A DNA stretch of 64,000 bases from Hyphomicrobiales bacterium (GCA_900472295.1 UCIA01000003.1:126063-190062); one strand, 5' to 3'; counted from the stretch's first letter, positions 1-8,356 are shown. Notes: generated by a model not told the origin, from the sequence alone. Numbers and translations: made by a program.

Positions 1-228
1 CCAGCCGGAGCGGTGATAGAGATAATGGGTCAGGCCGACCGCCTTGCCGTCGAGGGTGGCGATAAATCCCTTCGGCTCGAATTCGCCTTGCGTGAACAGC
101 CGCTTCCAGGTGACGTCGTAGACCTCGTCCGGCAGCTTGGTCTCATAGAAGGTCAGGTAGGCGGTCCACAGCCGCCGCCAGTCGGCGTGGTCGGCCTGCG
201 CCAGCGGGCGGACGGTGATCTCGGTCAT
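1..228 (-). CDS. GNAT-family N-acetyltransferase, N-terminal part (cut by window edge)
   Basis: The frame opens with ATG at 228-226 on the minus strand and stays open to the window edge, giving 76 residues. The start (MTEITVRPLAQAD) and the following strand pair with FIATLDGKAVGLTHYLYH look like the first helix and strands of GNAT acyl-CoA-dependent acetyltransferases. The acetyl-CoA pyrophosphate loop would lie beyond the edge and cannot be seen. The substrate is unknown. The gene runs in the same direction as the LysR gene beside it. Confidence 0.75.
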   Translation of the reverse strand, partial: MTEITVRPLAQADHADWRRLWTAYLTFYETKLPDEVYDVTWKRLFTQGEFEPKGFIATLDGKAVGLTHYLYHRSGW

Positions 229-281
229 ATCGGGTTCCTCCAAAGGCTGATCCGATGGAATCGGATCGGATACAGTCTGCC

Positions 282-1145
282 CTAAACCGCGTCCAAACTG
301 TATTTGCGAAATGCGGTCGTCAACGTGTTGAGCGCCTCGCGCGCCCGCTGCGACAGTGTGTGTGAATGCAGGACCACTTCGGAAGGGTCAAGCGGCGGTA
401 GGCCAAGCTTGCTGCCGACCTCGACCAGACCCGGCGGAACGACGCAGTGCGCCATCGCGGAGATGGCAAAGCCTGCCGACACCGCAATGTTGAGGGCCGC
501 GCCGCCGCCGCCGACAAAAGCCTCTTCCCAGGCGATGCCTGCCTTGTCGAGCGTTTCGATCGCCCGCACGCGATCGGGACAGTTGCAAACCGTGCTCAAC
601 AGCGCCAGCCGCAGCGGCGTATCGCGCGACCATTCGAATGAAGGCGCGGCGAACCAGCCATAATGATTGCGCGACAAGGTCCGTCCCGGGCGGCTGTCGC
701 CTTCGCGATGCACGATGACCGCATCGAGTTCGCCGCGATCGAACGCGTCCTTCAGCACCGAGCTGGTATCGATCCGCAAATTGAGGGTCAGCGATGGGTC
801 ACAGGCGTGAAGCTGTGCGATCAGTATGGAAAGCTCGGGACTGGCGACATGATCGACAAAGCCGAGCGCCAGCCGGCAAGGCGCTTCGGCGAACTCGGCC
901 ATGGCGCGCTCATGCGCAGCCAGGAATTCGCGCGCCGAAGGCAAGAAGACAGCGCCCTTCTGCGAGAGGCTGACACGGCGCGGCGTGCGTTCGATCAGCC
1001 GCGCGCCGAGCTTTTCCTCCAGACGGCGGAGCTTGACGCTGATCGTGGCCTGGGTGCTGCCGAGGGCTTCGGCGGCGCGGGTGAAGCTCTGCAGGTCGGC
1101 CACCATCACGAAGGTGCGGACGGCATCGACATCAAGGGTGGTCAT
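282..1145 (-). CDS. LysR-family transcriptional regulator
   Basis: This 287-residue protein has the usual LysR length and layout. A winged helix-turn-helix fills roughly residues 5-64 (FTRAAEALGSTQATISVKL is the recognition region), and an effector-binding domain follows from about residue 90. It is divergently transcribed from an MFS transporter with 143 bp between the starts, the common arrangement for a LysR regulator and its target. A near-palindrome at 1186-1203 is a candidate operator. The inducer is unknown; control of the neighbouring efflux gene is inferred from position only. Confidence 0.9.
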   Translation of the reverse strand: MTTLDVDAVRTFVMVADLQSFTRAAEALGSTQATISVKLRRLEEKLGARLIERTPRRVSLSQKGAVFLPSAREFLAAHERAMAEFAEAPCRLALGFVDHVASPELSILIAQLHACDPSLTLNLRIDTSSVLKDAFDRGELDAVIVHREGDSRPGRTLSRNHYGWFAAPSFEWSRDTPLRLALLSTVCNCPDRVRAIETLDKAGIAWEEAFVGGGGAALNIAVSAGFAISAMAHCVVPPGLVEVGSKLGLPPLDPSEVVLHSHTLSQRAREALNTLTTAFRKYSLDAV

Positions 1146-1185
1146 TTACAGCCTCCACTGGGCAGCATGTCAATTTGTCATTTCT

Positions 1186-1203
1186 GATATAGCCAGCCAT
1201 ATC
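1186..1203. promoter_or_regulatory. Candidate LysR operator palindrome
   Basis: GATATAGCCAGCCATATC matches its own reverse complement at 14 of 18 positions (GATAT...ATATC outer arms). It lies between the divergent LysR and MFS start codons, where an autoregulatory LysR site is expected. It does not contain a clean T-N11-A core, so the assignment is tentative. Confidence 0.4.
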
Positions 1204-1288
1204 CTTTTTTCATGACCAAGTCTCCTCTATTTCAGCTTGACCGCGGTTTGAAGCGCCGCCGCCCATGTTCCGATGGAGAGAGATCGAC

Positions 1289-2833
1289 ATGCCGTTGCCA
1301 ATTCAACGAAACACCATTGCGCTGACCGGCGTGTGCCTGGCGTCGCTGCTGTTCGGCCTCGAAATCTCCAGCGTACCGGTTATCCTGCCGAAACTGGAAA
1401 GCGTGCTGGCCGCCAATTTCAGGGATCTGCAGTGGATCATGAATGCCTACACGATTGCCTGCACGACGGTGCTGATGGCGACGGGGACATTGGCCGACCG
1501 TTTCGGCCGCAAGACCGTGATGGTGATCACCACCGTCGCCTTCGGCATCGCCTCGCTGCTATGCGGCCTGGCAAATAGTGCGCCGCTGCTGATCGCCGCC
1601 CGCTTTCTGCAAGGTCTTGCCGGCGGCGCGATGCTGACCTGCAGCGTGGCCGTGCTGTCGCACCAGTTTCAGGACGGCCGTGAACGCGGCAAGGCCTTTG
1701 TCGCCTGGAGCGTCGTCTCGGGCATCGGGCTTGGGTTCGGGCCGGCCATTGGCGGCTTGATCGTGGCGCTGTCGAACTGGCAATGGGTGTTTCTCATTCA
1801 CGTGCCGCTGGCGATCCTGGCGCTCGCTTTCATCGGCGTCGGTGTTACTGAAACGCGCGATCACAACGCCCAGAAGCTTGACTGGGCCGGCATGCTGACA
1901 CTGTCGGCGGCGGTGTTCGGCTTCTCCTATCTGATCACCCAAGGGGTGGATTTTGGAGCTAGCGCGCGCATCGGCGTGATTATCGCCTCGGCTGTGGCGT
2001 TCATCGCTTTCCTCGTGGCGGAGAGGGTCAACCCTTATCCGATGTTCGATTTTTCCGTGTTCCGCATCCGCCAGTTTTCGGGTGCGATCATGGGCGCTAT
2101 CGGCATGAATTTCAGCTACTGGCCATTCATCATCTATCTGCCGATCTATTATTCCGGCGTGCTCGGCTACGACAGCACGACGACCGGCCTGCTGCTGCTC
2201 GTCTATACATTGCCCTTCATGGTGATGCCGCCGATCGCTGAGCGCATTCGCGCGCGCTACCAGGCGCGGATAGCCATCCCGCTCGGGCTGCTGACCTTGG
2301 GGATAGGGTTCATCGCTATGTGGATTGGCTCCGGGCTCGAGGGCGCCAGCTGGCTGACCATGCTGCCCGGCACGTTGATCGCCGGCATCGGCATCGGCCT
2401 CACCAATTCGCCGACCACCAACACCACGACCGGGGCGGTGTCGCCGGATCGCGCCGGCATGGCGTCGGGCATCGACATCAGCGCGCGCCTGATTACGCTC
2501 GCCATCAACATAGCAGTGCTCGGACTGCTTTTGACGCAGGGGATCGTTTCCTACCTGCGGACCACACTCGGCGCGGCTTTGGAGCCGAACGAGTTGCGGG
2601 CGCTGGCGGAAAGGATTGCCACCGGAAATCTCCACGGCCTCGCGCAGGAGACGCCGAAGCTGGCAACCCTCGACCCTTCCGGCGCCATCGTGCATGCCGC
2701 CCTGGTCAACGGTTTCGGCTGGGTCATGCTCTATTGCGGGATCGGCGTTCTCGCGCTGTCGGTCATCGGATTCGTCATCTTCGGACCGAAATGTGTCGCG
2801 CCGCAGAAGAGAGGGCTTGCCGCCGCCGAGTGA
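1289..2833 (+). CDS. MFS drug-efflux type transporter (DHA2-like)
   Basis: The protein has 514 residues and about 14 hydrophobic segments, the number expected for the DHA2/EmrB-QacA branch of proton-coupled exporters. The loop after helix 2 carries the MFS signature GTLADRFGRKT. I chose ATG 1289 over the upstream in-frame ATG at 1265 because GGAGAG sits at a good distance before it and the protein then begins with a short tail and the first helix. It is divergent from the LysR gene, which probably regulates it. The exported compound cannot be told from sequence. Confidence 0.88.
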   Translation: MPLPIQRNTIALTGVCLASLLFGLEISSVPVILPKLESVLAANFRDLQWIMNAYTIACTTVLMATGTLADRFGRKTVMVITTVAFGIASLLCGLANSAPLLIAARFLQGLAGGAMLTCSVAVLSHQFQDGRERGKAFVAWSVVSGIGLGFGPAIGGLIVALSNWQWVFLIHVPLAILALAFIGVGVTETRDHNAQKLDWAGMLTLSAAVFGFSYLITQGVDFGASARIGVIIASAVAFIAFLVAERVNPYPMFDFSVFRIRQFSGAIMGAIGMNFSYWPFIIYLPIYYSGVLGYDSTTTGLLLLVYTLPFMVMPPIAERIRARYQARIAIPLGLLTLGIGFIAMWIGSGLEGASWLTMLPGTLIAGIGIGLTNSPTTNTTTGAVSPDRAGMASGIDISARLITLAINIAVLGLLLTQGIVSYLRTTLGAALEPNELRALAERIATGNLHGLAQETPKLATLDPSGAIVHAALVNGFGWVMLYCGIGVLALSVIGFVIFGPKCVAPQKRGLAAAE

Positions 2834-2876
2834 GCAACCGAAGTCCGCTCACAGGGCTCAGCCCGCCAGCCGGTCC

Positions 2877-3716
2877 TCATCCCTGTCGCCTGGCCATGAA
2901 AGCCAGGCGCTCGAACAGATGCACGTCCTGCTCGTTCTTCAGCAATGCGCCATGCAGTTTCGGCAGCGCGTTCTTCGCGTCGGCGCGCAGATCCTCGGGT
3001 GCTATGTCGTCGGCGACCAGCAGGCGGATCCAGTCGAGCGCCTCCGAGGTCGACGGCTTCTTCTTCAGCCCTGGCACCTCGCGGATTTCGTAGAACTGGG
3101 TCAGCGCCGCCCGCACCAGATTCTGCTTGATGCCGGGATAGTGGACGTCGACTATTTTGTGCAGCGTGTCGACATCGGGAAAGCGGATGTAGTGAAAGAA
3201 GCAGCGGCGCAGGAAGGCGTCCGGAAGCTCCTTCTCGTTGTTGGAAGTGATGATGACGATGGGGCGCACGGCGGCGCGGATCGTTTCGCCGGTCTCGTAG
3301 ACGAAGAACTCCATCCGATCGAGTTCCTGCAACAGGTCGTTGGGGAATTCGATATCGGCCTTGTCGATCTCATCGATCAACAACACGACCTTCCTGCCGG
3401 CAGCAAAAGCCTCCCAGAGCTTGCCGCGCTTGATATAGTTTTTGATGTCGTTGAAGCGCTCGTCGCCAAGCTGGCTGTCGCGCAACCGCGAGACCGCATC
3501 GTACTCATAGAGCCCTTGCTGCGCCCGCGTCGTCGATTTGACGTGCCATTCGATGAGGTCGAGGCCGAGGGCTGACGCCACTTGCCTGGCGAGTTCGGTC
3601 TTGCCGGTGCCGGGTTCGCCCTTGACCAGCAAGGGCCGCTCCAGCGCGATCGCCGCGTTGACCGCCACCATCAGATCCTTGTCGGCGACATAGGCCGCCG
3701 TGCCTTCAAAACGCAT
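2877..3716 (-). CDS. MoxR-family AAA+ ATPase
   Basis: This 279-residue ATPase has Walker A GEPGTGKT at residues 33-40, Walker B LLIDEIDKAD around 112-121 and a sensor-1 stretch (VIITSNNEKELPDAF) about 30 residues later. MoxR ATPases are chaperone-like proteins that usually work with a von Willebrand A protein encoded next door. No VWA gene is adjacent here: the neighbours are a convergent MFS gene and 6S RNA. The partner must lie elsewhere, or the gene stands alone. The family call is firm; the client is unknown. Confidence 0.9.
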   Translation of the reverse strand: MRFEGTAAYVADKDLMVAVNAAIALERPLLVKGEPGTGKTELARQVASALGLDLIEWHVKSTTRAQQGLYEYDAVSRLRDSQLGDERFNDIKNYIKRGKLWEAFAAGRKVVLLIDEIDKADIEFPNDLLQELDRMEFFVYETGETIRAAVRPIVIITSNNEKELPDAFLRRCFFHYIRFPDVDTLHKIVDVHYPGIKQNLVRAALTQFYEIREVPGLKKKPSTSEALDWIRLLVADDIAPEDLRADAKNALPKLHGALLKNEQDVHLFERLAFMARRQG

Positions 3717-3874
3717 TCTTGCTCCTCAATTCCATTGGGCCGACCGTAAGGATGCGGCCTCGCCAGTGCAAGCATGAGCTCGGCCTCGCTTTGGATGACA
3801 GGTATTCGAACGATAAGACCGCAAACCGTGCGGCCTCACTGGCGCTTCGCCGGCCGGCAGCCTATATTGGGGAG

Positions 3875-4029
3875 GACGGTCTGTGCTTCCCGGCAGGAGA
3901 ACATTTTCCCCGGGGCCTTAACGATCCTTAGGGAGCTGTCCCTGGGAAGACCCGTGGGTTTTCTCACACGGCGCCCACCTACTTTGTAGGTTCCCGGGAT
4001 CGCTCTCTCCACCGGTTGTGTGGATCGTC
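3875..4029 (+). ncRNA. ssrS: 6S RNA, regulator of sigma70 RNA polymerase
   Basis: Three things point to 6S RNA. A closing stem pairs GACGGTC (3875-3881) with GATCGTC (4023-4029). A second stem pairs TCCCGG (3888-3893) with CCGGGA (3994-3999). The stretch between folds as a long rod with an open middle. The resulting length of about 155 nt is typical. A -10-like TATATT at 3863-3868 precedes the 5' end. The gene lies directly upstream of the 5-formyl-THF cyclo-ligase gene, the position conserved from enterobacteria to alphaproteobacteria. 6S RNA mimics an open promoter and sequesters housekeeping holoenzyme in stationary phase. Ends are inferred from pairing and may be off by a few bases. Confidence 0.85.
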
Positions 4030-4042
4030 ACTTATCGCCTGT

Positions 4043-4062
4043 ATCCGCCCATTTTGGCGGAT
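4043..4062 (+). other. Hairpin between 6S RNA and the cyclo-ligase gene
   Basis: ATCCGCC (4043-4049) pairs exactly with GGCGGAT (4056-4062). It lies just after the 6S RNA 3' end and has no T-run, so it is more likely a processing or stabilising structure in a 6S-cyclo-ligase cotranscript than a strong terminator. Confidence 0.4.
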
Positions 4063-4126
4063 GATGTGGTAGAGAACGTCGCTCCTGAAACGCCACCCAG
4101 ATCCGACCTTTTCTATCGTTAAGCGC

Positions 4127-4705
4127 ATGACATCTCCCAAAGACCTGAAAAAACAGCTCCGCCTCGAGGCCCTCGGCCGCCGCGATGCGCTCGATCCGCT
4201 GTGGCGCATCGAAGCGTCGCTGCGTCTGGCGGAGATCGGCGCCGATGCTATCGGTTTCGACCCGGGCACAGTCGTGTCCGGCTTCCTGCCGATACGTTCG
4301 GAGGCCGATACGCGGCCGCTGATGTCGGCCCTGCGCGACAAGGGCGCCAGGCTCTGCCTGCCGATCGTCCTCGACCGTGAAACCATCATTTTCCGGGAGT
4401 TGCTGCGCGGCGCGCCGCTGGTCGATACCGGCTTCGGCACGTCAGGGCCGGGACCGGAAGCGCCTGTGCTGGACCCGGGAATGATGCTGGTGCCGCTGGC
4501 CGCCTTCGATCCGCGCGGCCATCGCCTTGGCTATGGCGCCGGGCACTATGACCGGGCGATCGCCCGTCTGCACGCCGCCGGCCACAAGCCACGGCTGATC
4601 GGCATCGCTTTCGATTGCCAGGAAGTGGCGCTGGTGCCGGATGAGGCGCACGACGTCGTCATCCCGGAAATACTGACCGAGAGCGGATTGCGCCGTTTCG
4701 GTTAA
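4127..4705 (+). CDS. 5-formyltetrahydrofolate cyclo-ligase
   Basis: The 192-residue product matches the usual length of this ATP-dependent enzyme, which converts 5-formyl-THF to 5,10-methenyl-THF in one-carbon metabolism. It has an N-terminal basic helix (KKQLRLEALGRRDAL), a central FLPIRSEADTRPL segment that contributes to folate binding, and the C-terminal phosphate-binding motif LGYGAGHYDRAIA near residues 134-146. The linkage to 6S RNA upstream strongly supports the call (ygfA/fau in other nomenclatures). Confidence 0.95.
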   Translation: MTSPKDLKKQLRLEALGRRDALDPLWRIEASLRLAEIGADAIGFDPGTVVSGFLPIRSEADTRPLMSALRDKGARLCLPIVLDRETIIFRELLRGAPLVDTGFGTSGPGPEAPVLDPGMMLVPLAAFDPRGHRLGYGAGHYDRAIARLHAAGHKPRLIGIAFDCQEVALVPDEAHDVVIPEILTESGLRRFG

Positions 4706-4719
4706 AAGATTGCGATCTT

Positions 4720-4814
4720 AAAGCGCGTCGCGCTGAAACGGATTCATGCGACGCGTTTAAGTCTTTGTTTTGATGCATGTCGTTGTCTCAAAACCGGGAC
4801 CGCTTTTGAGACAT
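4720..4814. repeat. Rhizobial palindromic intergenic repeat (two hairpins)
   Basis: Two consecutive inverted repeats are present: CGCGTCGC (4724-4731) with GCGACGCG (4748-4755), and TGTCTCAAAA (4784-4793) with TTTTGAGACA (4804-4813). Between them is the phrase TTTGTTTTGATGCATGTCG, a common element of rhizobial intergenic mosaic repeats. A related shorter copy lies at 40889-40945. The right end abuts the remaining part of a brnT toxin gene whose 5' half is missing. Confidence 0.75.
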
Positions 4815-4999
4815 TCACGCGCTGCACTACGCCGACCGCTCCATGCTTTATGAAGAAGAGCGGTTTCGTCGGCATAGGTATCGTCAATGGCGTAGTGCTG
4901 ACAGTGGTTTACACCGAGCGCGGCGACCGAATAAGACTGATCTCCGCCAGGAAGGCGACACGCCGTGAGCAGAAAGCATATGACGAAGCACGAATCTAA
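4811..4999 (+). pseudogene. BrnT-type ribonuclease toxin remnant (5' part lost, frameshifted)
   Basis: Frame-by-frame translation gives HALHYADRSMLYEEERF, then after one extra base near 4867 the frame continues as VGIGIVNGVVLTVVYTERG and ends with RLISARKATRREQKAYDE before TAA at 4997-4999. This is the C-terminal two thirds of a BrnT toxin. The first part of the fold has no counterpart: that position is occupied by the palindromic repeat ending at 4814, and an in-frame stop precedes the fragment. The toxin is therefore inactive unless an assembly error is hidden here. The antitoxin gene behind it is intact. Confidence 0.8.
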
Positions 5000-5306
5000 G
5001 ACCGACTGGAATCGGCTGCGCGCCATGAGCGATGCCGAGGCGGAGGCAGGCGCGTCGGCCGATGCAGACAATCCTCCCGTGAACGTGGACCAGCTGACGC
5101 CTGTTGCTCGGGTCAAAGTCATCCGCCGTGCTCTGCATCTTACTCAGGAAGAGTTTTCCGTCCGCTACCTCATTCCGCTCGGGACGCTTCGGGACTGGGA
5201 GCAAGGCAGAACCGAGCCGGACCAGGCAGCGCAGGCCTATCTCAGGGTTATCGCCGAGGAGCCGGAAACGGTCTCGCGGGCGCTCGGCACGCGCAGCGCC
5301 GCATGA
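4965..5306 (+). CDS. HTH antitoxin of a BrnT-type toxin-antitoxin pair (orphaned)
   Basis: The product has 113 residues. It begins with the BrnA-like tag (K)TDWNRLRAMSDAE and then, unlike classical BrnA, carries an XRE-type helix-turn-helix (residues about 50-95: VKVIRRALHLTQEEFSVRY, then LGTLRDWEQGRTEP). I take GTG 4965 because AGGAAGG lies about 9 bases upstream; ATG 4980 (108 residues) is also possible. It overlaps the brnT remnant by 35 bases and its stop overlaps the next start (ATGA). The cognate toxin is broken, so the gene may persist as a plain regulator. Confidence 0.8.
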   Translation: MSRKHMTKHESKTDWNRLRAMSDAEAEAGASADADNPPVNVDQLTPVARVKVIRRALHLTQEEFSVRYLIPLGTLRDWEQGRTEPDQAAQAYLRVIAEEPETVSRALGTRSAA

Positions 5307-6127
5307 GACTTCTCTTCCTCGGCGACATGGTGGGCAAATCGGGACGTACGGCGGTGTGGGAACAACTGCCCGGCCTGATCTCCGATTTCAAACTCGACTT
5401 CGTCATCGTCAATGGCGAGAACGCTGCCGGCGGTTTCGGCATCACCGAAGACATTTTTCGCGATACTATTGCGGCCGGCGCCGATGTCGTCACCACCGGC
5501 AACCATGTCTGGGACCAGCGTGACGCGCTCGCCTTCGCGCCGCGCGAGCAGCGTTTCCTGCGCCCATCCAATTTCCCCAAGGGCACGCCGGGGCGCGGTT
5601 CCGGCGTCTATATCGCCAAAAACGGTGCGCGCGTGCTGGTCGCCAACATTATGGGCCGCGTGTTCATGCATCCCGAACTCGACGATCCGTTCCAGGCCGG
5701 CGAGCGCGAGCTGGCTGCCTGTCCGCTGGGCGAGCAGGCGGATGCCGTGGTCATCGACTTCCATGCCGAGGCGACCTCGGAAAAAATGTGCTTCGCGCAT
5801 TTCGTCGACGGCCGCGCCAGCCTGGTCATCGGCACCCACACGCACCAGCCGACGGCCGACCACCAGATCCTCAATGGTGGCACCGGCTATATGTCCGACG
5901 CCGGCATGTGCGGCGACTATGATTCCTCGCTCGGCATGGACAAGGAAGAGCCGCTCAACCGGTTCCTGTCGAAAGTGCCGAAAGGCCGCTTCGAGGCAGC
6001 GACCGGACCCGCGACATTATGCGGTGTCGGGGTCACTATTTCTGATCGCACCGGGCTGACCGAGAAGATCGCGCCGTTTCGTCGCGGGCCTCGGCTTGAA
6101 GAAACTGCACCATCCTTCTGGTCGTGA
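5303..6127 (+). CDS. YmdB-like metallophosphoesterase (TIGR00282 family)
   Basis: This 274-residue protein starts with the metal-binding strand LLFLGDMVGKSGR. It contains VNGENAAGG and TTGNHVWDQ (metal-binding Asn and His) and ends with VIGTHTHQPTADHQIL and GYMSDAGMCGDYDS. These are the signatures of the YmdB group, two-metal phosphodiesterases active on cyclic nucleotides in Bacillus. Its ATG overlaps the antitoxin stop by four bases, so translation is probably coupled. The cellular role in alphaproteobacteria is unclear. Confidence 0.92.
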   Translation: MRLLFLGDMVGKSGRTAVWEQLPGLISDFKLDFVIVNGENAAGGFGITEDIFRDTIAAGADVVTTGNHVWDQRDALAFAPREQRFLRPSNFPKGTPGRGSGVYIAKNGARVLVANIMGRVFMHPELDDPFQAGERELAACPLGEQADAVVIDFHAEATSEKMCFAHFVDGRASLVIGTHTHQPTADHQILNGGTGYMSDAGMCGDYDSSLGMDKEEPLNRFLSKVPKGRFEAATGPATLCGVGVTISDRTGLTEKIAPFRRGPRLEETAPSFWS

Positions 6128-6195
6128 CATTGATATGGGCGAACGCAATACCTAATTGCCGGCGACACTGCTCTAGATCGTAGGGGACGACCTCC

Positions 6196-6963
6196 ATGCA
6201 GCTTATCGAATTCCTGGCGCCGCATTTTCAATTCGTGTCCGACCCCACCGCCTGGGTCGCGCTGCTGACGCTGATCGTGCTCGAGGTCGTGCTCGGCATC
6301 GACAATCTGATCTTCATCTCGATCCTGACCAACAAATTGCCGGAGGCACAGCGCGCCCGCGCCCGCCGCCTCGGCATCTCGGCGGCGCTGATCATGCGGC
6401 TGGTGCTGCTGGCCACCATATCCATCATCGTCCAGCTGACGGCGCCGGTGTTCACCGCCTTCGGCCACGGCTTTTCCTGGCGCGACCTGATCCTGATCGC
6501 CGGTGGCCTGTTCCTGGTGTGGAAGGCGACCAAGGAAATCCACCACACGGTTGATCTCGACGATCATCAGGATTCGATGGTGGGCGACACGCTGCAGCTT
6601 TCGCTCGCCGGCGCCATCTTCCAGATCCTGTTGCTCGACCTCGTCTTCTCGATCGACTCGATCATCACCGCCGTCGGCATGACCGACGAGATCGCCATCA
6701 TGTACATCGCCGTCATCGTTGCGGTGAGCGTTATGATGCTGGCCGCCGCGCCGCTGGCCAATTTCATCGCCAAGAACCCGACGATCGTCATGCTGGCGCT
6801 GGGCTTCCTGCTGATGATCGGCATGACACTGATTGCCGACGGCATGGGCTACCATGTGCCCAAGGGCTACATCTACGCCGCGATGGGTTTCTCTGCGCTG
6901 GTCGAAGGCCTCAATATGCTGACGCGGCGACGCAAGAAGGCGAAGCCCGGCGACGGGCACTGA
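6196..6963 (+). CDS. TerC-family integral membrane protein
   Basis: The protein has 255 residues and about seven membrane segments. The TerC signature acidic helices are visible: [17 protein letters not shown] near residues 29-45 and [18 protein letters not shown] near residues 145-162. TerC proteins are linked to metal-ion export (manganese, tellurite resistance). It has its own RBS and stands 68 bp after the phosphoesterase gene. The transported ion is inferred from the family only. Confidence 0.92.
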   Translation: MQLIEFLAPHFQFVSDPTAWVALLTLIVLEVVLGIDNLIFISILTNKLPEAQRARARRLGISAALIMRLVLLATISIIVQLTAPVFTAFGHGFSWRDLILIAGGLFLVWKATKEIHHTVDLDDHQDSMVGDTLQLSLAGAIFQILLLDLVFSIDSIITAVGMTDEIAIMYIAVIVAVSVMMLAAAPLANFIAKNPTIVMLALGFLLMIGMTLIADGMGYHVPKGYIYAAMGFSALVEGLNMLTRRRKKAKPGDGH

Positions 6964-6984
6964 GGCTGAGCCGCAGGGGCGATC

Positions 6985-7467
6985 CTAGCGCCCCGGAACA
7001 CCCTTCGGGTAACGGTCACCGATCAGGCCCAGCAACACGCCCTGTTCCAGCCATGCCTTGGCGCCGGCCAGAACCAGTGCGAAACCGTCGGTCGAGCCGA
7101 TCGCCTGCTTGACCTGCTCGTCGGCGGTGCCGGCGAAGCCGAAATTGCTGACCTCAAGAAAGGTCGCCCCATCGGGCGTTTCGGCGCCAGGCATCTCCGT
7201 GAGGGTCCAGACCACGGTGGTCGGCGGATCGCTCCATTGCATGACGATCTTCTTGTTCTTGACGATCTCGCTGACATTGACTGTCGCCGAGGCGCCGTAC
7301 ATGCGCCACTCCCAGCGAATTTCCTTGCCGCTGTCCAGCCGGCCGCTGCTGTGGGTGAACCAGAATTTCGTGGTGATGGCCGGGTCGACTATCGCCTCGA
7401 AGACGTCGTTGACCGGCCGCCTGATCAGCATGCCCGCTTCGGCGGTAGGCGTTTCGTGGATTTCCAT
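6985..7467 (-). CDS. SRPBCC (AHSA1-like) domain protein
   Basis: This 160-residue protein consists of one START/Bet-v-1-like fold of the AHSA1 group (IRRPVNDVFEAIVDPAITTKF at the start, modified beta-strands, and a C-terminal helix with AGAKAWLEQGVLLGLIGD). ATG 7467 is preceded by GGAGC and is better than a far upstream in-frame start that would run into the VOC gene. It is the third gene of an operon of SRPBCC, VOC and SRPBCC genes, divergent from an ArsR regulator. Such proteins bind small hydrophobic ligands; the ligand is unknown. Confidence 0.85.
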   Translation of the reverse strand: MEIHETPTAEAGMLIRRPVNDVFEAIVDPAITTKFWFTHSSGRLDSGKEIRWEWRMYGASATVNVSEIVKNKKIVMQWSDPPTTVVWTLTEMPGAETPDGATFLEVSNFGFAGTADEQVKQAIGSTDGFALVLAGAKAWLEQGVLLGLIGDRYPKGVPGR

Positions 7468-7490
7468 CGAATGCTCCTGTCCGGCTTTGC

Positions 7491-7877
7491 TCACCAGGCG
7501 TCTGGCTCGCGCACCATGTGAACGATGCTGGCCGGGTTGGCGATCCAGAAACCGCGAAAGCCTTCGCCCAGGGGCTCGACCGCATCGCAACGGACGACGC
7601 CTGCCTCAGCCAGATGCTCCGCAATGGCTGCAGAATCGTCGGTGAACAGCTCGAGCCAGACTTCGGCCTGGCTCAGCATCGGCGCCTCGTCGATCCACAG
7701 CCGATTGGGCCCAAGCTCGAAGCCGATGGCCGGCGCCTTGGCGGTGAACGGCTTCAGGCCCACGACATCACGATAGAAGGCGATCGTCGCCTTGTATTGG
7801 TGCGGCGGCACTTTCATGGCGATGTTGATGCCGCCTGTCATTTTCGCGGTCATTGCGGGCTCCGTTGTGCTGTTCAT
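7491..7877 (-). CDS. VOC-family (glyoxalase/dioxygenase-like) protein
   Basis: The 128-residue product has the paired beta-alpha-beta units of the vicinal oxygen chelate superfamily: INIAMKVPPHQYKATIAFY near the start and FWIANPASIVHMVRE at the end. Its ATG overlaps the stop of the upstream SRPBCC gene (ATGA), and the next SRPBCC gene begins 23 bp after its stop, so the three form an operon. ArsR-SRPBCC-VOC arrangements are common in rhizobia; no specific substrate can be assigned. Confidence 0.85.
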   Translation of the reverse strand: MNSTTEPAMTAKMTGGINIAMKVPPHQYKATIAFYRDVVGLKPFTAKAPAIGFELGPNRLWIDEAPMLSQAEVWLELFTDDSAAIAEHLAEAGVVRCDAVEPLGEGFRGFWIANPASIVHMVREPDAW

Positions 7878-8356
7878 CTGTTTGTCTCATTGGCCGGCTC
7901 GCCCCTCATCTCGCCGCGGTAGTAGCCGTCACGCAGATTGATGCCGTATTCGACATAGGCCTTCATGCAGGCCAGCATCTGCGACCAGCCCTCGCAATTG
8001 AGGTAGGATTTCTCCAGGCCGACCGCGCCTTCCGGCCAGCCGGCTTCAGCAATGCTCACGAGGGTGCCGCCATCGTCGAGCGGCTCGAAATTCATCTCGA
8101 TGCGGGTCTTGTAGGCCGGCTTGCCGTCGGCGTCGGTGGCGTCCCAGCGCAGCACGATGCGGCTGTCCATGACCACCTCGTCGACCTCGACCGGCACCTT
8201 GCCCCACCAGACGACACCGATGCCGGCTTCGAGCGGGGCGCTGGCGCCGCCGATGGTGGTGAAATAGCCGCTGAGCTTCGTCGGGTTGATGACCGCGTCG
8301 AAGACTTCGGCGACCGGTTTGCCGATACGGCCGGAAACCCTGAATCCCAGAGACAT
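7874..8356 (-). CDS. SRPBCC (AHSA1-like) domain protein, first gene of operon
   Basis: The product has 160 residues. MSLGFRVSGRIGKPVAEVF and the later GWSQMLACMKAYVEYG mark an AHSA1-type SRPBCC domain. I use ATG 8356, which has GGAG upstream; an in-frame ATG at 8410 would lie inside the operator palindrome. It faces the ArsR gene, and the 8391-8410 palindrome sits 34 bp before its start, so it is very likely repressed by that protein. Confidence 0.85.
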   Translation of the reverse strand: MSLGFRVSGRIGKPVAEVFDAVINPTKLSGYFTTIGGASAPLEAGIGVVWWGKVPVEVDEVVMDSRIVLRWDATDADGKPAYKTRIEMNFEPLDDGGTLVSIAEAGWPEGAVGLEKSYLNCEGWSQMLACMKAYVEYGINLRDGYYRGEMRGEPANETNR

